From positions 70,932-114,966 of the forward strand of contig JAMPHT010000002.1 in assembly GCA_023663285.1 (NCBI GenBank): DNA of 44,035 nt, in the 5' to 3' direction. The notes beneath the pieces were generated by a model. It was given only the letters and a program-made list of their open reading frames with translations, ran no database searches and had not been told where the DNA came from. The stretch is from Bacillota bacterium. Its GTDB lineage: Bacteria > Bacillota > Clostridia > Lachnospirales > Lachnospiraceae. Shown piece after piece: positions 34,775-43,935 of this stretch. A program made the translations under genes and the position numbers. Position 1 is the first letter of the stretch. The number at the start of each line of letters is the position of its first letter.

Positions 34775-35157
34775 ACAGACTCATCCTCCATCCTTCCGGA
34801 CAGTTCCTCAAGCTTCTTCCACAGCTCGTCCTTCTCCCAGTTCAACAGAGACACCTGCATGGCAAGCTCCTGATTCTTCCGCATCAGCTCGGACACTCTG
34901 GTGCTGACAAAAAAGGCGATGTAGATCACGGCAAAGCCCAGAAGCAGCACCAGAAACATACCTGTAAGACTGATAAAACGGTTCCATATGCTGGGCCGCA
35001 GCAAAATGCCCGCCAGTATCAGCACCACGCTGATGATTCCCCAGGCCAGGCAGAAGGGCTCTGTCATCCTCCGCCTGGCAAGGGAGGACATGGTAAGACC
35101 CAAAAGCGCTACGCCCCCGCAGCAAATAATGATCCGCAGTATATCTCCCGTTTCCAT
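34771..35157 (-). CDS. DUF2304 small membrane protein
   Basis: 128 residues: three membrane segments (residues ~7-25, 38-55, 65-88) followed by a coiled helix (ELMRKNQELAMQVSLLNWEKDEL). This is the DUF2304 plan, commonly next to glycosyltransferases in capsule and pel-like loci, perhaps as a scaffold. Start 3 bp behind pelG and overlap with the GT4 gene indicate one transcript. Confidence 0.85.
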   Translation of the reverse strand: METGDILRIIICCGGVALLGLTMSSLARRRMTEPFCLAWGIISVVLILAGILLRPSIWNRFISLTGMFLVLLLGFAVIYIAFFVSTRVSELMRKNQELAMQVSLLNWEKDELWKKLEELSGRMEDESV

Positions 35158-35160
35158 TCC

Positions 35161-36696
35161 CTACGCCCCCCCCATTTTCTTTTTTTTCATCTGCACTGCC
35201 TGCTGTCGTTCCCTGTTCCTGCCGTTTTCCGAACTGTCCGCCCCTTGGCCGCTGCCAATACCGCCTTTCACATAGACCAGGTTGGAGGGCTTCCGCCCCT
35301 TCCCCCTTTTCAAAATGCTGCCGTTGCAGAATATATGTACGTCCATGGTCTTTTCGATCCTGCGCAGTCTGTAGTAGGCCATGACCCAGCCGGCGAAAGA
35401 GCCTGCCACCACCCCCATTCCAAACCACAGCGGGCTTAAACGGCTGGCATAAATACTTCCCGCCAGAGTCACTGCAAAGAAGGTGACGGACGTCATCATT
35501 GCCCCTGTCATATCGTTAAAATAGTACTGAAAGATAATGGCCGCATACATGATGAACAGAATGAAATAGCCTGCAGCCAGGCAGGGATAGATCCGCATGA
35601 TCTGTCCGCCGAAGCCTATCTTTGGAAGCAGGATGATGCAGATGAAGAAGATCACCACAGACACAATAAACTGCAGCCGGGTCAGATTCATCAGCTCTTC
35701 CGAGAGCTGCCCGAACATCATCTTCTTGGCGTCCTCAATGTCTGCGCCCCGGCCGCCGATGACCGCCTCGGAATATGCCTTGTACCGCTCATGAAAGTGC
35801 ATCTCCACCCTGGAAATAAAGATCATACTTGCGGTGATATTGGTGAACATGGCAAGACAGGTAGCCATGTCGTAGGTGGGCATACAGATAAACCCGCCCT
35901 TCACCTCCATTCGCATATCCGTGGACCAGAACACAAAATTATGGACATACATCCCCACTGTATAAAGAGTGTTGGTGATAGTCAGCTGCCAGTGGCTCTT
36001 AAAATACTCCAGCACCTCCCGGTATTTCCCGCTGTTTTTTCTAAAGTAGCTCTTGATCAACGCCAGCTCCAGACATCCGATCACCAGAAAGCCCACCGTC
36101 AGCGAAACCACGATACTGTAGATCACATCTACTTTGAACAGCTTTACCAGCGCCAAAGACAATAAGATCGCCACGGCCATACCTATCAGGAAAAACACGG
36201 ATATTTTCTTATAATCCTTACATATGGACAGATACAGCATGGAATAAAATACCATGACAAGGCTCATGTACCCGCAGTAGCTGATAAAGACAAACACCAG
36301 CTCCACGCCCAGCAGATGCTCCCGAATGCAGAACGGGATCCCCACAATGCAGCTCAACAAGATATTCAGCGTCAATCCCACGTAATAACAGGGCAGGATG
36401 TCGTCATAGGTCTCGTTGTAGATAACATCCGAAAGATACCGTGACAGTACCGCGTTGAAGGGCGCCGCCGTAGTAAGTGAAAAAATGAAAATATACAGCA
36501 CCGTGCAGGAACACAGCTCTCTGGAGGCATAGTCGATCTTTGCATATCCCAGTATCTGCTGCATGACGATCAATGCGCCGATCACCAGAAACATGGGCGC
36601 GATGGTGATGACCATACTGTATCCGAAGCCTATCAGGTTAGTGGTGATCGTGTTCTTGCTGAATATTCGATTCAATCTAACGCCAATACCTGCCAT
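35161..36696 (-). CDS. pelG: PelG, polysaccharide exporter of the MVF/flippase superfamily
   Basis: 511 residues with about twelve membrane segments. The N-terminal block (IGFGYSMVITIAPMFLVIGALIVMQQILGYAKIDY) and SRYLSDVIYNE are typical of PelG. In Pel systems PelG works with the glycosyltransferase PelF at the inner membrane to export the polymer. A basic, Gly/Ser/Arg-rich C-terminal tail (~50 residues) is longer than usual. It sits 56 bp after pelF. Confidence 0.93.
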   Translation of the reverse strand: MAGIGVRLNRIFSKNTITTNLIGFGYSMVITIAPMFLVIGALIVMQQILGYAKIDYASRELCSCTVLYIFIFSLTTAAPFNAVLSRYLSDVIYNETYDDILPCYYVGLTLNILLSCIVGIPFCIREHLLGVELVFVFISYCGYMSLVMVFYSMLYLSICKDYKKISVFFLIGMAVAILLSLALVKLFKVDVIYSIVVSLTVGFLVIGCLELALIKSYFRKNSGKYREVLEYFKSHWQLTITNTLYTVGMYVHNFVFWSTDMRMEVKGGFICMPTYDMATCLAMFTNITASMIFISRVEMHFHERYKAYSEAVIGGRGADIEDAKKMMFGQLSEELMNLTRLQFIVSVVIFFICIILLPKIGFGGQIMRIYPCLAAGYFILFIMYAAIIFQYYFNDMTGAMMTSVTFFAVTLAGSIYASRLSPLWFGMGVVAGSFAGWVMAYYRLRRIEKTMDVHIFCNGSILKRGKGRKPSNLVYVKGGIGSGQGADSSENGRNRERQQAVQMKKKKMGGA

Positions 36697-36752
36697 ATCC
36701 GGTCCCCCTGTCTTTATCCTGTCTTTATCTCTTCCACTGGCGGATCCCGCTT

Positions 36753-38630
36753 CTACGTGCTTTCCACGTCAGGATCCTCTAAGTCGAAGTCCTCCGCGTC
36801 CAGATCCTCTATATCATAATCTTCCATATTCGCGCCTGCGGCGGTGAAATCATCCAGGACAAAGCCTTCCTCGTCAAAATCCCTTCCATCTGCCGCCGAG
36901 TCGTAATCATCGCCCTCCGAAGCTGCCCGGCCGTAATCGTCGTCCTCGGCAGCCTCCGCTGCATGATCCGGATGCCGGAGCGTCCAGCCGTAACCGCTTG
37001 CAGCAGTATCTCCGTAGTCATATTCCTCATGATACTTCTCATGATATTCCTGCGATTCCTTTCCATGGCCGTCCGTATCTGCCGCCTCTGGAAGCTCCGC
37101 GCCATAACCATCTGCCGCCTCCGAAAGCTCCGCTCCATAGCCGTCTGCGGCCCCCGAAGGCGTCGCGCCGTAGCCGTCCGTCTCATCATCCTCTCCCGGC
37201 CAAATCTTTCCGTATTCCCAGCCTATCTTTGTATAAAGCTGCTCATAGGTCTCTATCATCTGGCTCAGCTGATAATTTGCTTTCAGCCTGGCGTAGCCAC
37301 ATTCCCCCATGGTTCTCCGCCGTTCCGGAGACTGGGCAAGCTCCCTGATGGCGGCGGTGATCTCCTCCACATTCATAATGTGGGTCAGTATCCCGGCAGC
37401 CCCCAAATCGTCGCCCTCCTCACCGTATATCAGGCCCCGGCAGTTTCCTACATCCGTAGCGATCACAGGCTTTTTGGCCGCGTAACCCTCCAGGATCGTC
37501 AGGGGCTGTCCCTCACTGACGCTGGTCAGTATCGTAAAGTCCATCCTGCCCAGATATTCCCGCACATCGATACGCCCGGTAAAAATCACATCCCTGACCC
37601 GCATTGCCTCCACCAGCTGGTAGCACTCCTCCGCATACTCCTTGTCCTCATCCACCGGTCCCATGATCCACAGACGCAGCGCCGGGTTCTGCTCCTTTGC
37701 AAAGGCAAAGGCCCGGATCATGGTCTTGACATCCTTGATGGGGGCCACACGAAGCACTGCACCCACGTTGATATATCCTTCATCCTCCGGCTGCTTCCCC
37801 GGTATATCGGCAAAACGGCTCATGTCGATACCGTTGGGCGTGACCTTTGTTTTTTCCTCCTCGCACCCCAGCCCCAGCTGCAGCTGCCTTGCATGCTCAT
37901 ACAGGCTGGTGACGCCGTCTGCTCTTTCATAGGCAAGCCGGGACATCTTTCGGAACTGGTCGATCCATACATTTTTATAGATACCTTCCACCCAGTTAGC
38001 CTTCAGCAGTTCCTCCTCTCTCTCTCTGGTATAGATACCATGCTCTGATATCAACAGCCCGCTCCGGTAAAAATGCTTTGCCATACTCCCCAGTACCCCT
38101 GCATACCCGGTGGCCACGCAATGATAAATGTCCGCTTTCGGCAGCGGGGTCTGCAGGATCAGAAATAGCGGCATATAGATAGAACGCATGGTCCAGAGGA
38201 AATCGGAAAAGACAATCAGGGGATATCTTCTCTGATAGCACTCCTTCACAATATTCAAAAAATCCGCTCCCATCAGCAGGTCGTCAATGGAAAAACGCTT
38301 TTTCTGGAACAGGTTAAAGACAGTGTCCCAGTCCACAGCCTCATCCAGCAAAATGCTTCTCAGCGCCTTGTATTCTTCTTTATTCAGCTGGGTCCGCTTC
38401 CCGCTCTTGCGCTTATGTCCCCAGTCCAGATCCTCCAGATATGCCTCGTAGACCTCCGTCACATTATCCGGCAGTTCATAGACGAACTTCCCGCTCTGAG
38501 CACGTTTGGAAACTATGGCAAGCACCACGAACTCCACCTTGGGAAACGCCCTTATCATACTGTGGATCCAGCTGGACACCCCGCCCACCACATAGGGGTA
38601 ACAGCCCTCTGCTACAATACATATTTTCAC
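36753..38630 (-). CDS. pelF: PelF, Pel polysaccharide glycosyltransferase with unusual acidic tail
   Basis: 625 residues. Residues 1-478 are a PelF-type GT4 protein: MKICIVAEGCYPYVVGGVSSW, then LLISEHGIYTREREEELLKA, NVGAVLRVAPIKDVKTMIRAF and the E-x7-E in SVSEGQPLTILEGYAAKKP. PelF polymerises UDP-GalNAc/GlcNAc-type sugars. The last 147 residues (479-625) are an Asp/Glu/Tyr/Gly-rich tail not found in ordinary PelF, with three 11-residue repeats of type DGYGAELSEAA. GTG start with GGAGAA upstream. The tail is probably disordered; whether it binds a partner is unknown. Confidence 0.93.
   Translation of the reverse strand: MKICIVAEGCYPYVVGGVSSWIHSMIRAFPKVEFVVLAIVSKRAQSGKFVYELPDNVTEVYEAYLEDLDWGHKRKSGKRTQLNKEEYKALRSILLDEAVDWDTVFNLFQKKRFSIDDLLMGADFLNIVKECYQRRYPLIVFSDFLWTMRSIYMPLFLILQTPLPKADIYHCVATGYAGVLGSMAKHFYRSGLLISEHGIYTREREEELLKANWVEGIYKNVWIDQFRKMSRLAYERADGVTSLYEHARQLQLGLGCEEEKTKVTPNGIDMSRFADIPGKQPEDEGYINVGAVLRVAPIKDVKTMIRAFAFAKEQNPALRLWIMGPVDEDKEYAEECYQLVEAMRVRDVIFTGRIDVREYLGRMDFTILTSVSEGQPLTILEGYAAKKPVIATDVGNCRGLIYGEEGDDLGAAGILTHIMNVEEITAAIRELAQSPERRRTMGECGYARLKANYQLSQMIETYEQLYTKIGWEYGKIWPGEDDETDGYGATPSGAADGYGAELSEAADGYGAELPEAADTDGHGKESQEYHEKYHEEYDYGDTAASGYGWTLRHPDHAAEAAEDDDYGRAASEGDDYDSAADGRDFDEEGFVLDDFTAAGANMEDYDIEDLDAEDFDLEDPDVEST
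37081..37179. repeat. Three 33-bp tandem repeats within the pelF tail
   Basis: Units at 37081-37113, 37114-37146 and 37147-37179 each code for 11 residues (DGYGA, two variable, S/P/E, AA). They differ by several bases each, so they are not fresh. The repeat lies at the start of the acidic tail, and its copy number could vary between strains. Confidence 0.75.
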
Positions 38631-38651
38631 AACGATTCTCCCTTTTTACCA

Positions 38652-40484
38652 TCATCCCGGAAAGTAAAATTCTGTCTCTCCCTGCTTTTTCTCAAGCTGC
38701 AGCTGCGCGGAATGCGCAGTGATATGAATCAGATAAGTGTCATCCTCCAGGCAACGGTAATCTCCCCCCTGCATCTCTTTCACAGTCTCTCCGTGAGTTC
38801 TCAGCAGAAACCACGCTTCTTCCGCTCTCTCCGTATTTATAGTAATGGTATCTCCCTGCCTGAACTGCGTATATTCCAGATTCAAAAAGTTCCTCACCCG
38901 CCTGTCGCTCTCAGTCAAAGTGGTACTTTCAAACCTGTCCTTCTCCAGCCAGTAGGTTCCCACATTACTTGAAATCTCGTCAAAATAATTTTCCCACTGC
39001 TCTTCTTTTGACTGCGGCCAAAACGCCGGTTTCATGTCCAGCAGCAGATTGGAATAACCCAAAGCCGTGTCCAGGCTTCTTAACTGTAGATCCCGCGAAT
39101 AGGTATATGTACTTGCATTTCCTGTAACACACTGCACCGTGATTCCGTCATTGTAATAAGACAGCAGCTGTCCGCCTTCCCGGTAACTGCTCACCACCGT
39201 TCTTACATTCTCCAGGCTTCCGTCCGTAAGCGCCTCTTTCTCCGCATCCTCCAGTATTTCTCCGGCGTAATAGGCACTGAACTGATAGGAAATGTCATTC
39301 TGTTTCCAAAATACCCTATCTCTGACAAGCTTCTCCGCCAATGACACATTCCCTTTATATTCAAGGGTCTGTCCGGCTTCTCCGCTGATTTCTTTCAGCT
39401 GCTGCAGGAAAAATACAATATCTTCCCCCGAAGGCTCCGCATCGTCTCCGTAATCATATTGTGCCATGAAAAAGCAGGTAAGCTTTCTCTTGTTCAAATC
39501 CGAAAGTGCCGACAATCCCGGCCACATCACATCCTGCTGCAAGGCGCCCGGACTGCGGCTATAGAGTTCGTTCAGCTTCTCCACATTCTCCCCGGCAAAG
39601 CCCGGAAAATTTGCTATGGTTGCATTTTGCGCATTGACCACCGGATACAAAGCATAATCCTCCAATTCGTAGACAAATCCGCTTAAAAATCCCATTCCTG
39701 ACACCCGTGTCATATAATTGCCATTCACCGCAAATACAAAGGTCCCCCGAAAATTATTACGCCAAACAATCGGCGGAAACATTTCCCGCTCTATTTCATC
39801 TTCGTCCAGCAATCCTGTCATATACACCTTAGTCCCTTTGCCCAACCGATACCAGGACACATCCGTAACCAGGTCCTGCAGTTCCTTATCTTCCTCCCTG
39901 CTGACCTTATAGGTAACACCTCCGCCCAGCAGGAACCCGGAATACAGCTGGATCCCCTCCGTCTCTACCGAAAACGCCGCCACTTCCGAAATTCCCAGAA
40001 GACTTTTAAGCCCTGTACAGCTTTCCAGCACCCGCGCCTGAGGCAGGCGCAGGAACACCATGGCCGTCCCTGTTTCAGCCAGCTCCAGCAGCGTCTCCTC
40101 CTGCAGAGGCAGCTCCAACGATTCCCCGTCGATCAGCAGCATTTCCGCCGGGTTTTCCCGCAAAAGCTCCAGCATCTGCTCAGGGCTTTCCGCCACAGTC
40201 AGGCTGTGCTTTGTGTACAGGCACCACTGACTTACCACGTTAGCCAGTTCTCCCCCTGCTTTCCCAAGGAACAGAATATCCGGCGCATCCGTTTCTTCGG
40301 AAGCCTCCCAACGTTCCGTCCCCGACGGGACATCTCCCCCCACATATGCATTTATATCGTATGCGTTCCCGCCCTCCTTAAACAGAAGGAAGAACTGGAA
40401 CATGAAAAACAGCACTGCCATCATGGTACATATGCTGAAAAAGTTCCGACGAGATACCATTCCTGTCCCCTTCTTCATACTCAC
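38652..40484 (-). CDS. DUF2194 protein, PelA-like component of the Pel locus
   Basis: 610 residues. One N-terminal membrane anchor (residues ~12-33) and a large outer part with the DUF2194 pattern (FVFAVNGNYMTRVSGMGFLSG, YALYPVVNAQNATIANFPG, FMAQYDYGDDAEPSGED). In Gram-positive pel-like loci this gene takes the place of pelA, the hydrolase/deacetylase. I do not see a clear D-HxxxH metal triad, so deacetylase activity is unproven. The GTG start overlaps the PelE-like stop; ATG 40478 is an alternative start. Confidence 0.82.
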   Translation of the reverse strand: MSMKKGTGMVSRRNFFSICTMMAVLFFMFQFFLLFKEGGNAYDINAYVGGDVPSGTERWEASEETDAPDILFLGKAGGELANVVSQWCLYTKHSLTVAESPEQMLELLRENPAEMLLIDGESLELPLQEETLLELAETGTAMVFLRLPQARVLESCTGLKSLLGISEVAAFSVETEGIQLYSGFLLGGGVTYKVSREEDKELQDLVTDVSWYRLGKGTKVYMTGLLDEDEIEREMFPPIVWRNNFRGTFVFAVNGNYMTRVSGMGFLSGFVYELEDYALYPVVNAQNATIANFPGFAGENVEKLNELYSRSPGALQQDVMWPGLSALSDLNKRKLTCFFMAQYDYGDDAEPSGEDIVFFLQQLKEISGEAGQTLEYKGNVSLAEKLVRDRVFWKQNDISYQFSAYYAGEILEDAEKEALTDGSLENVRTVVSSYREGGQLLSYYNDGITVQCVTGNASTYTYSRDLQLRSLDTALGYSNLLLDMKPAFWPQSKEEQWENYFDEISSNVGTYWLEKDRFESTTLTESDRRVRNFLNLEYTQFRQGDTITINTERAEEAWFLLRTHGETVKEMQGGDYRCLEDDTYLIHITAHSAQLQLEKKQGETEFYFPG

Positions 40485-41389
40485 TGAAATACCCTGATAA
40501 GCTCAAGCATCTCGTGATCCAGCACCACGGAAGAATGCTTCAGCTCATCGATCACCTCAAAGAATTTACGTTTCTGCCCGCTGTTGAAATAAAGCTTCAG
40601 CAGGCAGGCAAAAGTGGCCAGCGTGTTGGGATAATGATACTCCGCCCTCTCACACCATTTTTCACTGCTCTCAAAATCCTCCAGCTCCAAATACCTGAGA
40701 CTGATCGCCTCATACCTGGCGCTGGTCATACGTGGCCTGTCTTTATTATACAAAAGCTCACAGACCTCGCCCATGATGCCCACGTAGCGCTCCTGCTCCA
40801 GCTCTGTAAATACGTGCTGTACCAACACTTGATCCATATAATCGACCAATGCTTCCGCAAGCTCCAGCTGCTCCGGACCTTCCTCCATGATAAGGTTGTA
40901 CTGCTTCTGCACATTGGCCCTAAAATCGTTCAGGGCGTCCTGAAGCACGCTGGCCGCATAATGGGCCGTCTCCGAATCCTCGCTGTTCAACGCCAGCATG
41001 ATAGAAGCCAGGGATTTCTGAATATCCCCACGGACTATATTCATCATCAACCCCCGGAGATTATCGGTATCCGTGATCTCAATAGCTTCCTCCAGCGGCA
41101 CCAGATTCCGCTCCCGATCCTCCTCCGCATGAACGAAAGTACGCTTCCGCTCCTTGCTGAACACCACATCCTCCAGGTTCACGGGAGCCGAAAAGAACAG
41201 GCGGAAAAAAAGCTGAGACAGTGCAAAAAGCAGGGGCCCCACCAGCGGGCAGAGCAGCATGACCAGGCTGCGAATGATACAGCTGCGGCTCTTTGTGCGC
41301 TTCCGCAGCAGATTCCAGGCCAGGTAGATCAGCACGATCAGCAGGTTTATCCCAAGCAATACGCACAATATGATCTGCTTTGTCATCAT
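40481..41389 (-). CDS. pelE: PelE-like membrane protein with TPR-type helices
   Basis: 302 residues: two membrane segments (residues ~5-25 and 38-68), then a helical cytoplasmic part with TPR-like helix pairs (ALNSEDSETAHYAASVLQDAL, RYLELEDFESSEKWCERAEYHYP). PelE has this plan and binds PelD or PelF in Pel complexes. The position between pelD-like and DUF2194 genes supports the call; sequence identity to known PelE is probably low. Confidence 0.75.
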   Translation of the reverse strand: MMTKQIILCVLLGINLLIVLIYLAWNLLRKRTKSRSCIIRSLVMLLCPLVGPLLFALSQLFFRLFFSAPVNLEDVVFSKERKRTFVHAEEDRERNLVPLEEAIEITDTDNLRGLMMNIVRGDIQKSLASIMLALNSEDSETAHYAASVLQDALNDFRANVQKQYNLIMEEGPEQLELAEALVDYMDQVLVQHVFTELEQERYVGIMGEVCELLYNKDRPRMTSARYEAISLRYLELEDFESSEKWCERAEYHYPNTLATFACLLKLYFNSGQKRKFFEVIDELKHSSVVLDHEMLELIRVFQ

Positions 41390-41404
41390 TCCTGCCGCCC
41401 CCCT

Positions 41405-43582
41405 TTATCCGTTTGCCACAATACTGCTCTTATATCCCAACTCTGCAAAACGCTGGATAACATACTCCGCATCCCCGCCGTTCGTATTGGCAAGCAAAGT
41501 ATACAGCCTGCCGTCCTCCAATGTGCCGATATAGTCCGACTGACGGAGCTTGCCGGTCAAAAGCTTTGCCGCCTCCATATAATCGCCCTCTTCCACCTGT
41601 ACCGCCAGCAGGGTACACTCTGTCAGCCCCCTGTTCCTGGCTGTCAGATACGCCTTCACCAACGTCTGGAAGGCTTCCGTTTTCAGCGTCTGGGTCCCCG
41701 CCACATAGCGCTGCTCCTCCAGCGCTACAAGATACCGGTTTGCACGCAGCACGGCATTCTGGATCAGCGCACTGATGACTACCAGCTGATTGGCCTGTCC
41801 CAGCGTCATACGCTCCCAAGGGATCCCCCACACCATAATGATCATCTGCATCTCTTCATTCTCAAAAATGGCGTTCGCCATCAGCGGATAATGCTCTTCC
41901 ATCTTCCGGTTGATAAACACTTTGCGCTCCAGCAGCGTTTCGTACAGTTCCCCCATATTCGTATACTGGATGGAGCTGCCCAACTGGCGCGCCTTCTGGG
42001 AGGTAGAGGAAAACAGTCTGGCATATGCCCGGTTTGACACGGTATAAATGGCAACATCCTTGCTCTTTAGGAGCTTCCCAATCATTTCCGCCGCATAGAA
42101 CAGCACCTCCTCCGGGCTGTATTGATCCAGGGCCGAGGTGATACTGTAGATCTTTCCCACACTGTCGTTCTGGTTTACTATCTGCGTCTCCAGCGCCGCC
42201 TTCACACGCACGTTACTGCTGTTGATATCCTGAATATCCACGAGCTGCATATCCAGGAATTCTCTTTCGCTCTGGCTCTCCTGCTTCAGCTTCGTGATCT
42301 GGTCCCGCATATAGCCCACTACCAGTCCCAGAATAAACAACTGTGCTATCCACACATATGTATTGGCGTCCAGCATGACCTCAAAAGCGGATCGGTCATA
42401 CATCTGCCGGAAACAGTAGCCCGCCACCGAAAGCACCGAGGAAAGGGTCGCCTGATGCTGGCCGTAAACAATGGCAAACAATAAGACATACAACAGGTAA
42501 AAGTCCAGATTTGCAAAATATTCGCTGCCCACCGCCCGGTTGTTCAGCATGAAGAAGGGAATAAACAATATCAGATTTTCCGCAAAGGGAAGCAGAGTCT
42601 TAAACAGCCAGCCCGCCTTATCCCTGATCCTTTCCTTCAGAGGCTTGTCATTTTCTCCTCCGTTCAGGAACAGATGGGATTTCCGCTTCATCTGTGTGGT
42701 TATCTTTTTCACCGTATCCTGCACCTCGCAGAAAAACGGATTGCCGAATTCGCTCTCGTATAAAGCATCGGAAAGAATGCTTCTGCTCTCCTGATCCTGC
42801 ACGGGGATCAGCTCCAGCGGCTCCTCCCAGACCTGACATATCATATCCGCCAGTTCCTTTTCCGTCAGTTCCCGCATGGAGGACAGATTATAGACAGAAC
42901 TTCTGTGCTCTTTACACATGGCCAGACGGTTGATAAACTCTACCGCGTCCGTCACATACAGAATAGAAAACACACGGTTCTCCCCCACGGTGATACGCTT
43001 GCTCTCCAGGGCTTCCAGGCACATACGGCTGCAAATGTCCCTGGCGTCCCTGCGGCTCTCCGGAATACCGTACACATGATCCAGCCGCAGGACAATGATA
43101 TCCTTTTCGCAGCTCCTCCGGTAATTTTCACACATTTCCTCGCCCTGGGACCAGACCATGGCAGGAATGCCGTCCGGCGTCACAGGCTCTGTTTCCGTTA
43201 TGTTCTCCGGATAGCTGTCTCCATACACCTCCTGGGTGGAAAGATACAGAAACCTCCCCTCCGTGTACTGAGAATATGCCATGAGGATATTCATCAGGCT
43301 GCCCGAAAAACGAACCGCCTCCCGCTCCACGCCCTCGCCGGTCCATTTGAAATTTGTGTCATACGCCCCCATAAAAACAGTAAGCTCCGGCCTGACACTC
43401 TCAAATATCTCCTTCAGGCTGTCGCTTTCATAGGGAAAATTATATTTTTCAAACGTATGCTGATAGGAAGCCTTTCCATATCGGTCTCCCGTCAGCAGGG
43501 ATATTCTGTGTCCCTCTTTATTCAGTTTGATGATCAGATTATTGATCAAATTACCTGCTCCGCCGATCAGCAATATATTCAT
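41405..43582 (-). CDS. pelD: PelD-like c-di-GMP receptor fused to a degenerate SDR epimerase domain
   Basis: 725 residues. Residues 1-290 follow an extended SDR epimerase (MNILLIGGAGNLI; STQEVYG at 115-121), but the catalytic YxxxK reads W144-SQG-E148 and the GxxGxxG has lost its last Gly, so it is probably inactive. Residues ~325-430 are membrane segments, then a coil, a GAF domain (~470-600), and a degenerate GGDEF: LEDGR (688-692) replaces GGDEF, while the c-di-GMP I-site RQSD (680-683) is kept. This is the PelD design: a receptor that activates Pel synthesis when c-di-GMP binds. It is the first large gene of the operon, 26 bp after pqqD. Confidence 0.9.
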   Translation of the reverse strand: MNILLIGGAGNLINNLIIKLNKEGHRISLLTGDRYGKASYQHTFEKYNFPYESDSLKEIFESVRPELTVFMGAYDTNFKWTGEGVEREAVRFSGSLMNILMAYSQYTEGRFLYLSTQEVYGDSYPENITETEPVTPDGIPAMVWSQGEEMCENYRRSCEKDIIVLRLDHVYGIPESRRDARDICSRMCLEALESKRITVGENRVFSILYVTDAVEFINRLAMCKEHRSSVYNLSSMRELTEKELADMICQVWEEPLELIPVQDQESRSILSDALYESEFGNPFFCEVQDTVKKITTQMKRKSHLFLNGGENDKPLKERIRDKAGWLFKTLLPFAENLILFIPFFMLNNRAVGSEYFANLDFYLLYVLLFAIVYGQHQATLSSVLSVAGYCFRQMYDRSAFEVMLDANTYVWIAQLFILGLVVGYMRDQITKLKQESQSEREFLDMQLVDIQDINSSNVRVKAALETQIVNQNDSVGKIYSITSALDQYSPEEVLFYAAEMIGKLLKSKDVAIYTVSNRAYARLFSSTSQKARQLGSSIQYTNMGELYETLLERKVFINRKMEEHYPLMANAIFENEEMQMIIMVWGIPWERMTLGQANQLVVISALIQNAVLRANRYLVALEEQRYVAGTQTLKTEAFQTLVKAYLTARNRGLTECTLLAVQVEEGDYMEAAKLLTGKLRQSDYIGTLEDGRLYTLLANTNGGDAEYVIQRFAELGYKSSIVANG

Positions 43583-43608
43583 ATTTTCCTGTGTACCCCC
43601 GCCGCTGA

Positions 43609-43911
43609 TTATTCCTTACCGATAACGACTCCCTGGGCTTCCAGACCCGCCAGGAAACCACGCACATCCGCAAGCGCCGTTTCCCTGTGGATCTGATATC
43701 GGCTGCTCAGCTGCTCCGCAGCAGCTTCTTCCTGCATCCCCTGCTGTAAGAATCCCCAGATCTCCGCTCCGACCTGATTCAGCGAAAGCGGCGGTCTCCT
43801 GCTGCCCGGCTCCTGCATCATATCCAGCAGCCAGTAGGTGCCTGCCGCGTGTCTCAGCTGCCACCGCTCAGGTTCTTTTATCCTGTTCTCTGCCACCCGT
43901 TTGCTCTCCAT
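43609..43911 (-). CDS. PqqD-like peptide-binding protein
   Basis: 100 residues from ATG 43911. Pattern: RWQLRHAAGTYWLLDM, LSLNQVGAEIWGFLQQGM, EAAAEQLSSRYQIHRETALADVRGFLAGLEAQGVV, the winged-helix PqqD/RRE fold that binds leader peptides. An ATG at 43953 lies upstream of the -10 and cannot be in the transcript, so it is rejected. Leader is short with no clear Shine-Dalgarno site. As the first gene of the polysaccharide operon it is out of place unless the operon also handles a leader-bearing peptide. Confidence 0.8.
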   Translation of the reverse strand: MESKRVAENRIKEPERWQLRHAAGTYWLLDMMQEPGSRRPPLSLNQVGAEIWGFLQQGMQEEAAAEQLSSRYQIHRETALADVRGFLAGLEAQGVVIGKE

Positions 43912-43935
43912 AAAAATGATAACTACCCAGATTTT

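Noticed and set aside
40514-42037. 507-codon open frame on the plus strand opposite the pelE-like and pelD-like genes
   Set aside because: Shadow frame caused by codon bias of the minus-strand genes; composition is unlike protein and no motif is seen.
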